DNA of 64,000 nt from positions 8,947,001 to 9,011,000 of the forward strand of contig NZ_JANADP010000001.1 in the NCBI RefSeq assembly GCF_024199945.1. Reading direction: 5' to 3'. Below are positions 56,549 through 64,000 of the stretch, one piece after another. Numbering within the stretch: the first letter of the stretch is position 1; each line of letters begins with the position of its first letter. Made by a program: the position numbers and the translations under genes. This DNA comes from Bradyrhizobium sp. CCGUVB4N (GTDB lineage Bacteria > Pseudomonadota > Alphaproteobacteria > Rhizobiales > Xanthobacteraceae). The notes under the pieces were generated by a model that saw only the letters and a list, made by a program, of their open reading frames with translations, made no database searches and was not told where the DNA came from.

Positions 56549-58627
56549 TTGGCTGCACTTGGACACAGCGAGCACGTCGACAAGCCGCCCGGCCCGATCG
56601 GGCGGGTGCGCGCGCGGCTGGTCGGCCTGCTGCGGGCGGTGCCGATCCGCTGGCGCATCCTGTCGATCGCGGCGCTGAACTCCGCCGTGGTGATCGTGCT
56701 GGTCGCGATGATCTGGAACGGCGCGCAGGTGCTGGGTTCGGCCTGGGACGACGTCCGCCAGGTGCGCGAATCCGACCGCATCCTGGCGTTGCTCGAAAGC
56801 GAGACCGGGCGCCTGCAGAACCTGATCCACCGCTACATCAACCAGCCGAGCCCGGACCTGTTCGCCGAGATCCTGCTGCTGCGCGAGGCCGTGCTGGGCA
56901 CGCTGACCGACCGCGCCGCCAAGGACCCGATGCTGGCAGGCTCGGTCGAGGAGCTGGAGCGCACCACCGACCGCTTCCTCAACGGCTTCGGCGAGCTGCG
57001 CAGCGTGCAGGCGACCATCGCCAAAACCTATGAAGAGCAGGTGCAGGGCCCGGCCAAGGACATGGCGGGCCTGTACTCCATCATCGAGGGCGCCACCGGC
57101 CATCGCGACGCGCTGATCTGGCCCTCGCTCGGCAAGTCGCGCGAGGCCTTCACGGCGATGCTGGTCGCGGCCAATTCCTACTATCTGTCGCTGTCGCCGG
57201 GCGCCGCCGACGATGCGCGCCGCAACACCGAGACGATCGAGAAGACCATTCCGGTGATGATCGATCTCGCCGACAATGATTTGCAGCGCATGGCGCTGCA
57301 AAAGCTCGGCGCCCGCACCACGGCGCTGCGCGAGGGCTTCGCAAAGCTGTCCGAGCAGCTGACCAGCCGCACCGAACTCCTACGCAACACCATCGACGCC
57401 AGCCAGGCCGAGGCGATCGGCGCCATCGACGACCTCTCGACCAAGATGCGCCAGCGCGAGCAGAAGGCGCAGGAGACGTTCGATCGCACGCTGGCGGACA
57501 TCTCCCGTCGCGTTCTCTCCATTGCGGTGATCTTCCTCGGCATCATCCTCTCCGCAGGCGTCCTGATCGCGCTGTCGATCCGGCTGCCGCTGCAGCAGAT
57601 CATGGCCGCGATGCGCGCGATCACGCTCGGCGATCTCGGCCGCGAGGTGCAGGGCACCAAGGCCCGCGACGAGGTCGGCGCCATGGCGCGCGCGGTGGAG
57701 GTGTTCCGCGAGAATGCCATCGCCAAGCGCGAGACCGAGGACGAGCTGCGCGCATCCAAGGAAAGGGCCGAGAGCGCGCTGCTCGAGCTCAACACCGCAC
57801 AGCAGAATCTGATCGATGCCGAGCGGCTCGCAGCCCTCGGCGGCCTCGTCGCCGGCGTCGCGCACGAGGTCAACAACCCCATCGGCATCAGCCTGACGGT
57901 GGCCTCGAGCTTTGCCCGCCGCAGCGAGATCTTCGAGGCCCAGCTCCGGGGCGACGGCGGCTTGCGCCGCTCGCAGCTGGAAGAGTTCGTGCAGTCCTCG
58001 CGCGACGCCTCGCAGCAGCTCGTCGCCAACCTCACCCGCGCCGGCGAGCTGATCCAGTCGTTCAAGCAGGTCGCGGTCGACCGTTCGCACGCCGAGCGGC
58101 GGCAGTTCTCATTGAGCGAAGCAACCGACCAGATCATCGCGAGCCTGCGCCCGGTGCTGAAGCGCTCGCCGATCACCCTCCAGGTCGACGTGCCCGAGGG
58201 GCTGTTGCTCGACGGCTATCCCGGCTCCTACGGCCAGATCCTGACCAACCTGTTCCTCAACGCCGCCAACCATGCCTTCGCCGACGGGCGCGCCGGCACC
58301 ATCACGATCTCGGCGCGGCCGCGCGGCGCCGACGACATCGAGATCATCTTCGCCGATGACGGGGCCGGCATGACCCCCGACGTGCAGCGCCAGGCCTTTG
58401 ACCCATTCTTTACCACCCGGCGCAATGAAGGTGGCACGGGACTCGGGCTTCATATCGTCTATAACCTCGTCACCCAGCAGCTGGGCGGGCGGATGATGCT
58501 GGAATCCAAGCTGGGACAAGGTACTACTTTTCGGATTATCATGCCGCGGATCGCCAAGGGCGGCGCGCAAAGCACAGAAAGTGACGGGACTTCGCAATGG
58601 CCGAACAGGACGATGTCCTCCACCTGA
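56549..58627 (+). CDS. Membrane sensor histidine kinase with large helical periplasmic domain
   Basis: 692-aa protein. TM1 is about residues 38-58, a long predicted all-helical periplasmic region spans 60-320, and TM2 about 321-344. HAMP lies at 345-395 and a coiled coil to 425. The HisKA phosphoacceptor is H439 (GVAHEVNNP), followed by HATPase_c with LTNLFLNAANHAF, DDGAGM and GTGLGLHIVYNL. The layout recalls TorS, whose helical sensor domain binds the periplasmic protein TorT; here the DctP-like protein is encoded seven bases upstream. Start is TTG 56549. The 3' end overlaps the next gene by 31 bases. Confidence 0.88.
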   Translation: MAALGHSEHVDKPPGPIGRVRARLVGLLRAVPIRWRILSIAALNSAVVIVLVAMIWNGAQVLGSAWDDVRQVRESDRILALLESETGRLQNLIHRYINQPSPDLFAEILLLREAVLGTLTDRAAKDPMLAGSVEELERTTDRFLNGFGELRSVQATIAKTYEEQVQGPAKDMAGLYSIIEGATGHRDALIWPSLGKSREAFTAMLVAANSYYLSLSPGAADDARRNTETIEKTIPVMIDLADNDLQRMALQKLGARTTALREGFAKLSEQLTSRTELLRNTIDASQAEAIGAIDDLSTKMRQREQKAQETFDRTLADISRRVLSIAVIFLGIILSAGVLIALSIRLPLQQIMAAMRAITLGDLGREVQGTKARDEVGAMARAVEVFRENAIAKRETEDELRASKERAESALLELNTAQQNLIDAERLAALGGLVAGVAHEVNNPIGISLTVASSFARRSEIFEAQLRGDGGLRRSQLEEFVQSSRDASQQLVANLTRAGELIQSFKQVAVDRSHAERRQFSLSEATDQIIASLRPVLKRSPITLQVDVPEGLLLDGYPGSYGQILTNLFLNAANHAFADGRAGTITISARPRGADDIEIIFADDGAGMTPDVQRQAFDPFFTTRRNEGGTGLGLHIVYNLVTQQLGGRMMLESKLGQGTTFRIIMPRIAKGGAQSTESDGTSQWPNRTMSST

Positions 58628-60342
58628 TCGACGACACCGGTACCGCGTCGGAGGATATGGACGCCCGGAAATGGAAAATCGCCGTCATCGACGACGATCC
58701 GGCCGTGCATGATGGCACCCGCTTCGCGCTGTCCGACTACACCCTCAACGGCCAGGGCCTGGAGATCCTCTCCGCGCATTCCGCGGCGGAAGGTCGCAAG
58801 CTGATGGCGGCGCACAACGACATCGCCGCGGTGCTGCTCGACGTCATCATGGAGACCGACGTCGCCGGCCTCGAGCTGGTCGAATACATCCGCAACGTGC
58901 TCAAGAACGAGACCGTGCGTATCATCCTGCGCACGGGCCAGCCGGGCCAGGCGCCGGAGCGGCGCGTGATCGTGCAGTACGACATCAACGACTACAAGGC
59001 CAAGACCGAGCTCACCGCCGACAAGCTGTTCACCTCGCTGACCGCGGCGCTGCGCTCCTACCAGCAGCTCGAGCGCATGGTGCAGACAAGGCGCGGGCTC
59101 GAGATCATCATCGATGCCGCCTCCACGCTGTACGACTTCAAGTCGATGCAGCGGCTCGCCGAGGGCGTGCTGACCCAGCTCGCCTCGCTGCTCAATGTCG
59201 ACTGCGCCGGTATACTGGTCCTGCGCGACAATGGCGGCGTCGATCCCGAGCTCTCGGTGCTCGCGGGCAGCGGCTGCTACAGCCGCTTCATCGGCACGAC
59301 CTCGTCGAAGGCGCTCGACCCCGATCTGCGCGAGATGGTCGAGGCCGCCTTCCAGCGCCGCAAGAACGAATTCGCCGACCATCGCAGCGTGATCTACCTG
59401 CGCACCGGAAGTGGCCGCGAGGTCGTGGTGCTGCTGCAGTCCGAGCGCGATCTGTCCGAGACCGACCGCTCGCTGGTCGAGATCTTCTCCTCCAGGCTCT
59501 CGATCGCGTTCGACAACGTCATCCTCTACCAGCAGCTCCAGGACGCCAACACCCAGCTGGAAGACCGCGTCGCCCAGCGCACCCGCGCGCTGATGCAGGC
59601 CAACCGGCGGCTCTCGGCGCAATGGCTGCGGCTGCAGCGCGCCAACGGCTTCAAGAACGAGATTCTCGGCACCGTCGCGCATGACCTGAAGAACCCGCTC
59701 GGCGTCATCCTCGGTCGCACCGAGATGCTGAAGGAGCTGATCTCGACCGGCGCCTCGTCGAACGGCGTGGTCGCCCAGGTCGATCACATCCGCGACGCCA
59801 CCAAGCGCCTGACCACGATGGTCGACCATCTGATCTCGGACGCCATGGCGGATGCCTTCGACATCACCATCCGTCGCGAGCCGGTCGACGTCGCGGCGCT
59901 GGTGAAGGAGGTCGCCGAGGCCAACCAGCCGCTCGCGGTCAACAAGCAGCAGGCCATCCATGTCACCGCGCCGGCCAATATCGTCACCATGTGCGACACC
60001 GACCGCATCCGCGAGGCGATCGACAACCTCATCAGCAACGCCATCAAATACTCGCCAATCGCCGGCAAGATCACCGTGGCGGTCACCCATGAGGGCAACG
60101 ACACCATCATCCGCGTCAGCGACGAGGGCGCCGGCCTGTCGCCGGAGGATCTCGGCCGCCTGTTCGGCCGGTTCCAGCGGCTATCCGCAAAACCGACGGC
60201 AGGTGAGAGCTCGACGGGGCTTGGGTTGTCCATCGTCAAGCGTATTATCGACATGCATGGCGGCGACGTAACCGCCGACAGCGACGGCCCGGGCAAGGGC
60301 TCCACTTTCACCATCACCCTGCCCGCGACCGAACTATCGTAA
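58597..60342 (+). CDS. Hybrid histidine kinase: REC-DUF3369-HisKA-HATPase, soluble
   Basis: 581-aa cytoplasmic protein. The N-terminal receiver domain (about 27-145) has acidic residues at IDDD and phosphoacceptor D82 (VLLDVIME). DUF3369, a GAF-like sensor, spans about 165-310. A coiled coil leads to HisKA with H362 (TVAHDLKNP), then HATPase_c with DNLISNAIKYS, DEGAGL and TGLGLSIVK. No membrane helix. The N-terminal receiver could accept phosphate from the upstream kinase, making a serial relay. It overlaps the upstream gene by 31 bases. Confidence 0.88.
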   Translation: MAEQDDVLHLIDDTGTASEDMDARKWKIAVIDDDPAVHDGTRFALSDYTLNGQGLEILSAHSAAEGRKLMAAHNDIAAVLLDVIMETDVAGLELVEYIRNVLKNETVRIILRTGQPGQAPERRVIVQYDINDYKAKTELTADKLFTSLTAALRSYQQLERMVQTRRGLEIIIDAASTLYDFKSMQRLAEGVLTQLASLLNVDCAGILVLRDNGGVDPELSVLAGSGCYSRFIGTTSSKALDPDLREMVEAAFQRRKNEFADHRSVIYLRTGSGREVVVLLQSERDLSETDRSLVEIFSSRLSIAFDNVILYQQLQDANTQLEDRVAQRTRALMQANRRLSAQWLRLQRANGFKNEILGTVAHDLKNPLGVILGRTEMLKELISTGASSNGVVAQVDHIRDATKRLTTMVDHLISDAMADAFDITIRREPVDVAALVKEVAEANQPLAVNKQQAIHVTAPANIVTMCDTDRIREAIDNLISNAIKYSPIAGKITVAVTHEGNDTIIRVSDEGAGLSPEDLGRLFGRFQRLSAKPTAGESSTGLGLSIVKRIIDMHGGDVTADSDGPGKGSTFTITLPATELS

Positions 60343-60367
60343 CCTTGAGTGCCGAGATCTCTGTGAC

Positions 60368-61105
60368 ATGACACAAAGCCAGCACATCATGATCGTCGAC
60401 GACGAGGCCCCGGCCCGGGAGATGGTCGGCGATTACCTCAAGATGCACGGCTTCACCGTGACGCTGTGCGACGGCGGCAAGTCCTTGCGCACCGCGATCG
60501 ACGGCAGCATGCCCGACCTCGTCGTGCTCGACCTCAACATGCCCGAGGAAGACGGCCTCTCGATCATCCGCGACCTCAAGAGCCGCATCAACGTGCCGGT
60601 CATCATGCTCACGGCGACCGCGAGCCCGATCGACCGCGTGGTCGGCCTCGAGCTCGGCGCCGACGATTACGTCGCAAAACCCTGCGAGCTGCGCGAGCTG
60701 ATGGCGCGCATCCGCTCGGTGCTGCGGCGGAGCACGCCGGTGAAAGCCGCTGCGGCTGACGCTACGCCCGCGAAATCGGACAAGGATCAGCTTGTACGGT
60801 TCGGGACGAAGTGGCTCGACCTCGAAGCCCAGGCGCTGCGCGACGACGAAGGCAACGAACATCCTTTGACCGCGTCCGAATTCGGACTGCTGAAAGTGTT
60901 TGCGGCCAATCCGAAGCGCGTGCTGTCGCGCGAGCGGCTGCTCGAACTGGCCAATGCGCGCGACGCCGAAGCCTTCGACCGCGCGGTCGATCTCCGCATC
61001 ATGCGCATCCGCCGCAAGATCGAGCCCGACCCGACCAAGCCCGCCGTGATTCGCACCATCCGCGGTGGCGGCTACCTGTTCTCGCCCGCAGGCGAGAAGG
61101 CGTAA
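60368..61105 (+). CDS. OmpR-family response regulator
   Basis: 245-aa regulator. The receiver domain has DDE near residues 11-13, phosphoacceptor D55 (LVVLDLNMP), a Thr in MLTATAS and Lys in YVAKP. A linker follows, then a winged helix (LTASEFGLLKVFAANPKRVL; RIRRKIEPDPTKP; IRTIRGGGYLF). It lies 25 bases after the second kinase gene and is the likely output of the cluster. Targets are unknown; a TRAP or other carboxylate transporter gene is a reasonable guess. Confidence 0.92.
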   Translation: MTQSQHIMIVDDEAPAREMVGDYLKMHGFTVTLCDGGKSLRTAIDGSMPDLVVLDLNMPEEDGLSIIRDLKSRINVPVIMLTATASPIDRVVGLELGADDYVAKPCELRELMARIRSVLRRSTPVKAAAADATPAKSDKDQLVRFGTKWLDLEAQALRDDEGNEHPLTASEFGLLKVFAANPKRVLSRERLLELANARDAEAFDRAVDLRIMRIRRKIEPDPTKPAVIRTIRGGGYLFSPAGEKA

Positions 61106-61431
61106 GGGCGGCGCCGCCTGCGGGACCGCCGTCCCGGCGATCCGCACGCCCGGGGACGACGCCATTGTGCGTGGTGCGCCGCGAACGCAAGGCCCCCAAA
61201 TACGTTCCCACCCGTTCGGCCTAGTCCGAATCCACACTCCCGTATTTTCCGTACATTGAAATTCCACGCTTTTTTGGTCCGAATGTTTCGTCGCGCCTTG
61301 TCCGACGAAACAATTTGGCGGCGCACGAAACCATTTTCCCCTTTTCGTGCAGACGTCCCGAAACGTTGGCTCATTAACACTTTGATCCAAGGAAACGCCG
61401 CTCGGTTGCGGCGCACCGGGGAGCTAAGTCA
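61106..61431. other. Intergenic region upstream of the ECF sigma factor
   Basis: 326 bases that become AT-richer toward the sigma factor gene, with GGGGAG eight bases before its ATG. I see no convincing gene or repeat and cannot place a promoter with confidence. Confidence 0.4.
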
Positions 61432-62043
61432 ATGCCGAACGTCATCGCCATCAACGCCCAAGCCAGCCAGAGCATCATTGCCGCTCAGGCGACCTCGGAC
61501 GATATGCTCCTTGAGAGCATTGCCGACGGCAACCGGACCTCCATGCACATCCTCTATTGCCGTCATAACGTGCGGGTTTACCGCTTCATCCTGCGCATCG
61601 TGCGGGACGCGACCACGGCGGAAGACCTGGTCAGCCAGGTGTTCCTGGACGTGTGGCGGACCGCCGGACAGTTCCAGGGCCGCTCGCAGGTCTCGACCTG
61701 GCTGCTCTCGATCGCCCGCTTCAAGGCGCTGACCGCGATGCGCCAGCGCCGGTTCGAGGATATCGATCAGGAGGACGTGCGGCAGATCCCGGACGGTAAT
61801 GACACGCCCGAGACCTCGCTCGACCGCAGCGACACCAGCGCCATCCTTCGCGCCTGCGTGCAGAAACTGTCACCCGCGCATCGCGAGATCATCACCCTCG
61901 TCTACTACCATGAGAAGTCGGTGGAGGAGGTCGGGCAGATCATCGGCATCCCCCAGAGCACGGTGAAGACCCGGATGTTCTACGCCCGCAAGCAGCTCGC
62001 CGATCTGCTTAAGAATTGCGGCGTCGACCGCTTCGCCGCCTAA
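61432..62043 (+). CDS. ECF sigma factor
   Basis: 203-aa sigma-70 family protein of region 2 plus region 4 only. Region 2 has FILRIVRDATTAEDLVSQVF and VWRTAGQFQGRSQVSTWLLS. Region 4 has LSPAHREIITLVYYHEKSVE and GIPQSTVKTRMFYARKQL. The first ~25 residues are an unusual Ala/Gln/Ser-rich extension. No anti-sigma gene is recognised next to it. It likely directs a stress or envelope regulon, perhaps including the downstream CcdA/thioredoxin genes. Confidence 0.9.
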   Translation: MPNVIAINAQASQSIIAAQATSDDMLLESIADGNRTSMHILYCRHNVRVYRFILRIVRDATTAEDLVSQVFLDVWRTAGQFQGRSQVSTWLLSIARFKALTAMRQRRFEDIDQEDVRQIPDGNDTPETSLDRSDTSAILRACVQKLSPAHREIITLVYYHEKSVEEVGQIIGIPQSTVKTRMFYARKQLADLLKNCGVDRFAA

Positions 62044-62204
62044 GGCAAAGGATTTCAATGGGATAGGGCCGGATGACCGGCCCCACCCCGGGACACGAAA
62101 GCGTTACCGCCGACGAAACAAATGAAACAAACCACAACATCCGGCGGAAAAACTTCGTCCCTATAAGGATCACATACGGTTTCGTTAAACCTCCCAAGAC
62201 CTCC

Positions 62205-62244
62205 AACGACCCGGACGGGATGCCCCCCCCCGGGTCGTTTTTAT
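62205..62244 (+). terminator. Rho-independent terminator
   Basis: Stem AACGACCCGG (62205-62214) / CCGGGTCGTT (62230-62239), followed by TTTTTATTT. It ends the ECF sigma factor transcript, about 160 bases after its stop. Confidence 0.85.
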
Positions 62245-62282
62245 TTGGGGTTTCCTGAGTGGGGGCGGCCCCCGCTCTCTCA

Positions 62283-62413
62283 TTCCCTCCCCCGTTGCGG
62301 GGTCCGAGGCGAGCGAAGCTCGCTCTCGAGGGCAGGGAGAGGAGTAGCCACGAACTCCGATCTCTCCCGGGGCCACCCCTCTCCCCCGCCCTCCCCCGCA
62401 AGGGGGGAGGGAG
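62283..62413. repeat. Dispersed palindromic repeat, family D copy 3
   Basis: Arms TTCCCTCCCCCGTTGCGGGG and CCCCGCAAGGGGGGAGGGAG, with an inserted short dyad GCGAGCGAAGCTCGCT and the family's GCCACGAACTCCGA centre. With the terminator it fills most of the 496-base gap between the sigma factor and ccdA. Confidence 0.8.
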
Positions 62414-62539
62414 CGCAGTGCCGCTGTGGCCCGCACGGTTGTCCCGCGGAACAACCACCCCGTCACGAGCGCGTGACGCCGCGTAACGATCCCCGTCTCC
62501 ATCCCGAACTGCCCTCGTGACATCAATCACGAGTGCCCC

Positions 62540-63238
62540 ATGCTCGAACTCCTCTTCGCTGTCCTCGCCGGCATCCTCACCATTGCGGCGCCCTGCACGC
62601 TGCCGATGTTGCCGATCCTGCTCGGCGCCTCGATCGGGCGCACGTCGCAATTGCGGCCCGCGATGATCGCGCTCGGCTTCGTCGTGTCCTTCTCCGCGGT
62701 GGCGCTGCTGCTCGGCGCGCTGACGCGGCTGTTCGATTTCGATCCGAATGTGCTGCGCGAGGCGGCGTCGATTCTGCTGCTCGGCTTCGGACTGTTGATG
62801 CTGTGGCCGGCGCCGTTCGAATGGCTGTCGATCCGGCTCAATGGCTGGCTCAGTCTCGGCAATGCGGGCGGCATGCAGCGCGAAAGCGCGCTCGGCGGTC
62901 TCCTGCTCGGGACCACGCTGGGCCTGGTCTGGACACCCTGCGCCGGCCCCGTGCTCGGCTCGATCCTGACGCTGGTCGCGACCTCGAAGAACCTCGCCTG
63001 GGCCGGCACGCTGCTGGTCGCCTACGCGATTGGTGCTGCGATCCCGATGCTCGGGATCGCCTATGGCGGACAGGCCGCGACCACGCGTGTGCGCAGCCTC
63101 GCGCGCATCTCGCCGCGCCTGCAGCAGGGCTTTGGCGTCGTCGTGATCGCCTTCGCGCTCGCCGCCTACTTCCAATACGACACGCTGATCGTGGCGTGGC
63201 TCACCGGCTTCTATCCCACCGGCCAGATCGGCCTGTGA
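62540..63238 (+). CDS. ccdA: CcdA/DsbD-type thiol:disulfide membrane transporter
   Basis: 232-aa inner-membrane protein with six hydrophobic helices. The redox Cys pair is C19 (APCTLP) and C133 (TPCAGP), each before a Pro as in CcdA/DsbD-beta. It passes reducing power from cytoplasmic thioredoxin to a periplasmic thioredoxin-like partner. It is followed after 30 bases by such a partner. Confidence 0.88.
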   Translation: MLELLFAVLAGILTIAAPCTLPMLPILLGASIGRTSQLRPAMIALGFVVSFSAVALLLGALTRLFDFDPNVLREAASILLLGFGLLMLWPAPFEWLSIRLNGWLSLGNAGGMQRESALGGLLLGTTLGLVWTPCAGPVLGSILTLVATSKNLAWAGTLLVAYAIGAAIPMLGIAYGGQAATTRVRSLARISPRLQQGFGVVVIAFALAAYFQYDTLIVAWLTGFYPTGQIGL

Positions 63239-63268
63239 TCGTTTCACCCCTCAACGGAGAACACATCC

Positions 63269-63835
63269 ATGACCTTCAAACTGCTCGCCGTCTCCGCCGC
63301 GCTGATCGGCTTCGCCGTCACCGGCGCCGTCATCCCCGGCATCTGCGACGAGGTCTCGCCCGCAGCGCCGGTGAAGGTCGCGGCCGCGCGCCAGGCGGTG
63401 ACCGCGCCCGACTTCGCCGGCATCAGCAACTGGTTCAACTCGAAGCCGCTCAACATCGCCGACCTCCGCGGCAAGGTCGTGCTGGTCGACTTCTGGACCT
63501 ATGGCTGCGTCAACTGCGTCAACACGCTGCCGCACGTCACCGACCTCTATGCAAAATACAAGGACAAGGGCCTCGTCGTGGTCGGCGTGCACACGCCGGA
63601 ATTCCCGTTCGAGCGTTCGGCTTCGAACGTGCAGGCCGCACTGAAGCGTCATGGCATCACCTATCCGGTCGCGCAGGACAATGAGTCCAAGACCTGGAAC
63701 GCCTACAGCAACCAGTATTGGCCGGCGCAATACATCATCGACCAGAACGGCAAGATCGTGTTCCAGCACGAAGGCGAAGGCCGCTATGACGAGATCGACC
63801 GCACCGTGGCCAGGCTGCTGAACGCCGAGAGTTGA
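63269..63835 (+). CDS. Periplasmic thioredoxin-like protein (TlpA/DipZ-type)
   Basis: 188-aa protein. The N-terminal hydrophobic segment (LLAVSAALIGFAVTGAVIPG) is a signal peptide or anchor. The thioredoxin domain has the active site WTYGC80-V-N-C83 and the cis-Pro loop region QYWPAQYIID. The CVNC variant is typical of the DipZ/cytochrome-biogenesis AhpC-TSA-like group. It is encoded with ccdA and probably accepts its electrons in the periplasm. Confidence 0.88.
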   Translation: MTFKLLAVSAALIGFAVTGAVIPGICDEVSPAAPVKVAAARQAVTAPDFAGISNWFNSKPLNIADLRGKVVLVDFWTYGCVNCVNTLPHVTDLYAKYKDKGLVVVGVHTPEFPFERSASNVQAALKRHGITYPVAQDNESKTWNAYSNQYWPAQYIIDQNGKIVFQHEGEGRYDEIDRTVARLLNAES

Positions 63836-63861
63836 TCCCGCAGGCGGCGGTGTGCTGCTTG

Positions 63862-63888
63862 ACTCCACGGACCCGTCCGTGGAGTTTC
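63862..63888 (+). terminator. Hairpin terminator after the ccdA/thioredoxin pair
   Basis: ACTCCACGGA-CCCG-TCCGTGGAGT followed by TTT; a strong perfect stem 27 bases after the stop codon. The T-run is short. Confidence 0.6.
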
Positions 63889-63915
63889 GCGCGCCAACGC
63901 AAATCAGCCGCCGCA

Positions 63916-64000
63916 ATGAACGACGCGACCACCAGCAACGACATCCGCCTTCGCGAAGGCTCCTCGATCGCGCAGCGGCTGGTCGTGGCCGGGTCTGCCG
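63916..64000 (+). CDS. Start of an unidentified gene, 3'-partial
   Basis: ATG 63916 opens a frame (MNDATTSNDIRLREGSSIAQ) that runs off the window after 28 codons. Too short to identify. The start codon follows a terminator, so it begins a new transcription unit. Confidence 0.4.
   Translation, partial: MNDATTSNDIRLREGSSIAQRLVVAGSA

Noticed and set aside
62073..62258. 61-codon frame after the ECF sigma factor, considered as a small anti-sigma factor
   Set aside because: It reads through the rho-independent terminator, ends in low-complexity sequence and shows no NepR or zinc anti-sigma features.

Overview
This window looks like chromosome of a soil or plant-associated alphaproteobacterium, most likely Bradyrhizobium or a close Rhodopseudomonas-like relative. 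The grounds are high GC with strong G/C third-position bias, a BjaI/BraI-type LuxI synthase, a P450 that aligns residue for residue with CYP199A, many HAAT (Liv-type) ABC transporters, and abundant dispersed palindromic repeats of the kind that fill rhizobial intergenic spaces. The organism call is inference from gene families. No rRNA or tRNA gene was recognised.

Left part (1-13.6 kb): a partial BoxR-type regulator; a truncated haemoglobin convergent with a B12-binding-domain protein, with an IS630-family element inserted exactly in the TA shared by their two stop codons; a transglutaminase-like protein; a KefB/YbaL-type antiporter; a PRC-barrel protein; an IclR regulator divergent from a Rieske oxygenase plus glutamine-synthetase-like ligase pair; and a MarR/MFS efflux operon with twin palindromic operators.

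Middle (13.6-38.1 kb): a Liv-type ABC operon without its binding protein; a luxR-luxI quorum-sensing pair with a 22-bp lux-box-like palindrome and a coupled small gene; a LysR regulator and an eight-gene coupled operon (shikimate/quinate dehydrogenase, complete HAAT transporter, Gfo/Idh/MocA oxidoreductase, QuiC/QsuB-type dehydroshikimate dehydratase) that should import hydroaromatic acids and turn them into protocatechuate; two further HAAT binding proteins, one downstream of a CYP199A-type P450; a type II NADH dehydrogenase; and a feruloyl-CoA-synthase-like ligase divergent from a MarR regulator with an operator-like palindrome between them. The theme is uptake and breakdown of plant aromatic acids.

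Right-middle (38.3-48.6 kb): a carboxybiuret/allophanate module (AtzF on the plus strand; AtzG-AtzE-AtzH-GntR on the minus strand) behind a complete peptide-type ABC transporter. No cyanuric acid hydrolase or biuret hydrolase is present in the window.

Right (48.8-64 kb): a secreted caspase-like protease, two secreted hypotheticals, a phosphotransferase-fold protein with an altered catalytic loop, an IS110-family element inside a REP palindrome, an orphan UgpB-like binding protein, a TRAP-type binding protein followed by two histidine kinases and a response regulator, an ECF sigma factor, and a CcdA/thioredoxin pair.

The most striking observation is the IS110 element. Its left noncoding end can be read as a bridge RNA: one loop carries segments matching both halves of the REP site where the element sits, a second loop carries segments matching the element's own ends, and the 3' stem would cover the transposase start codon.
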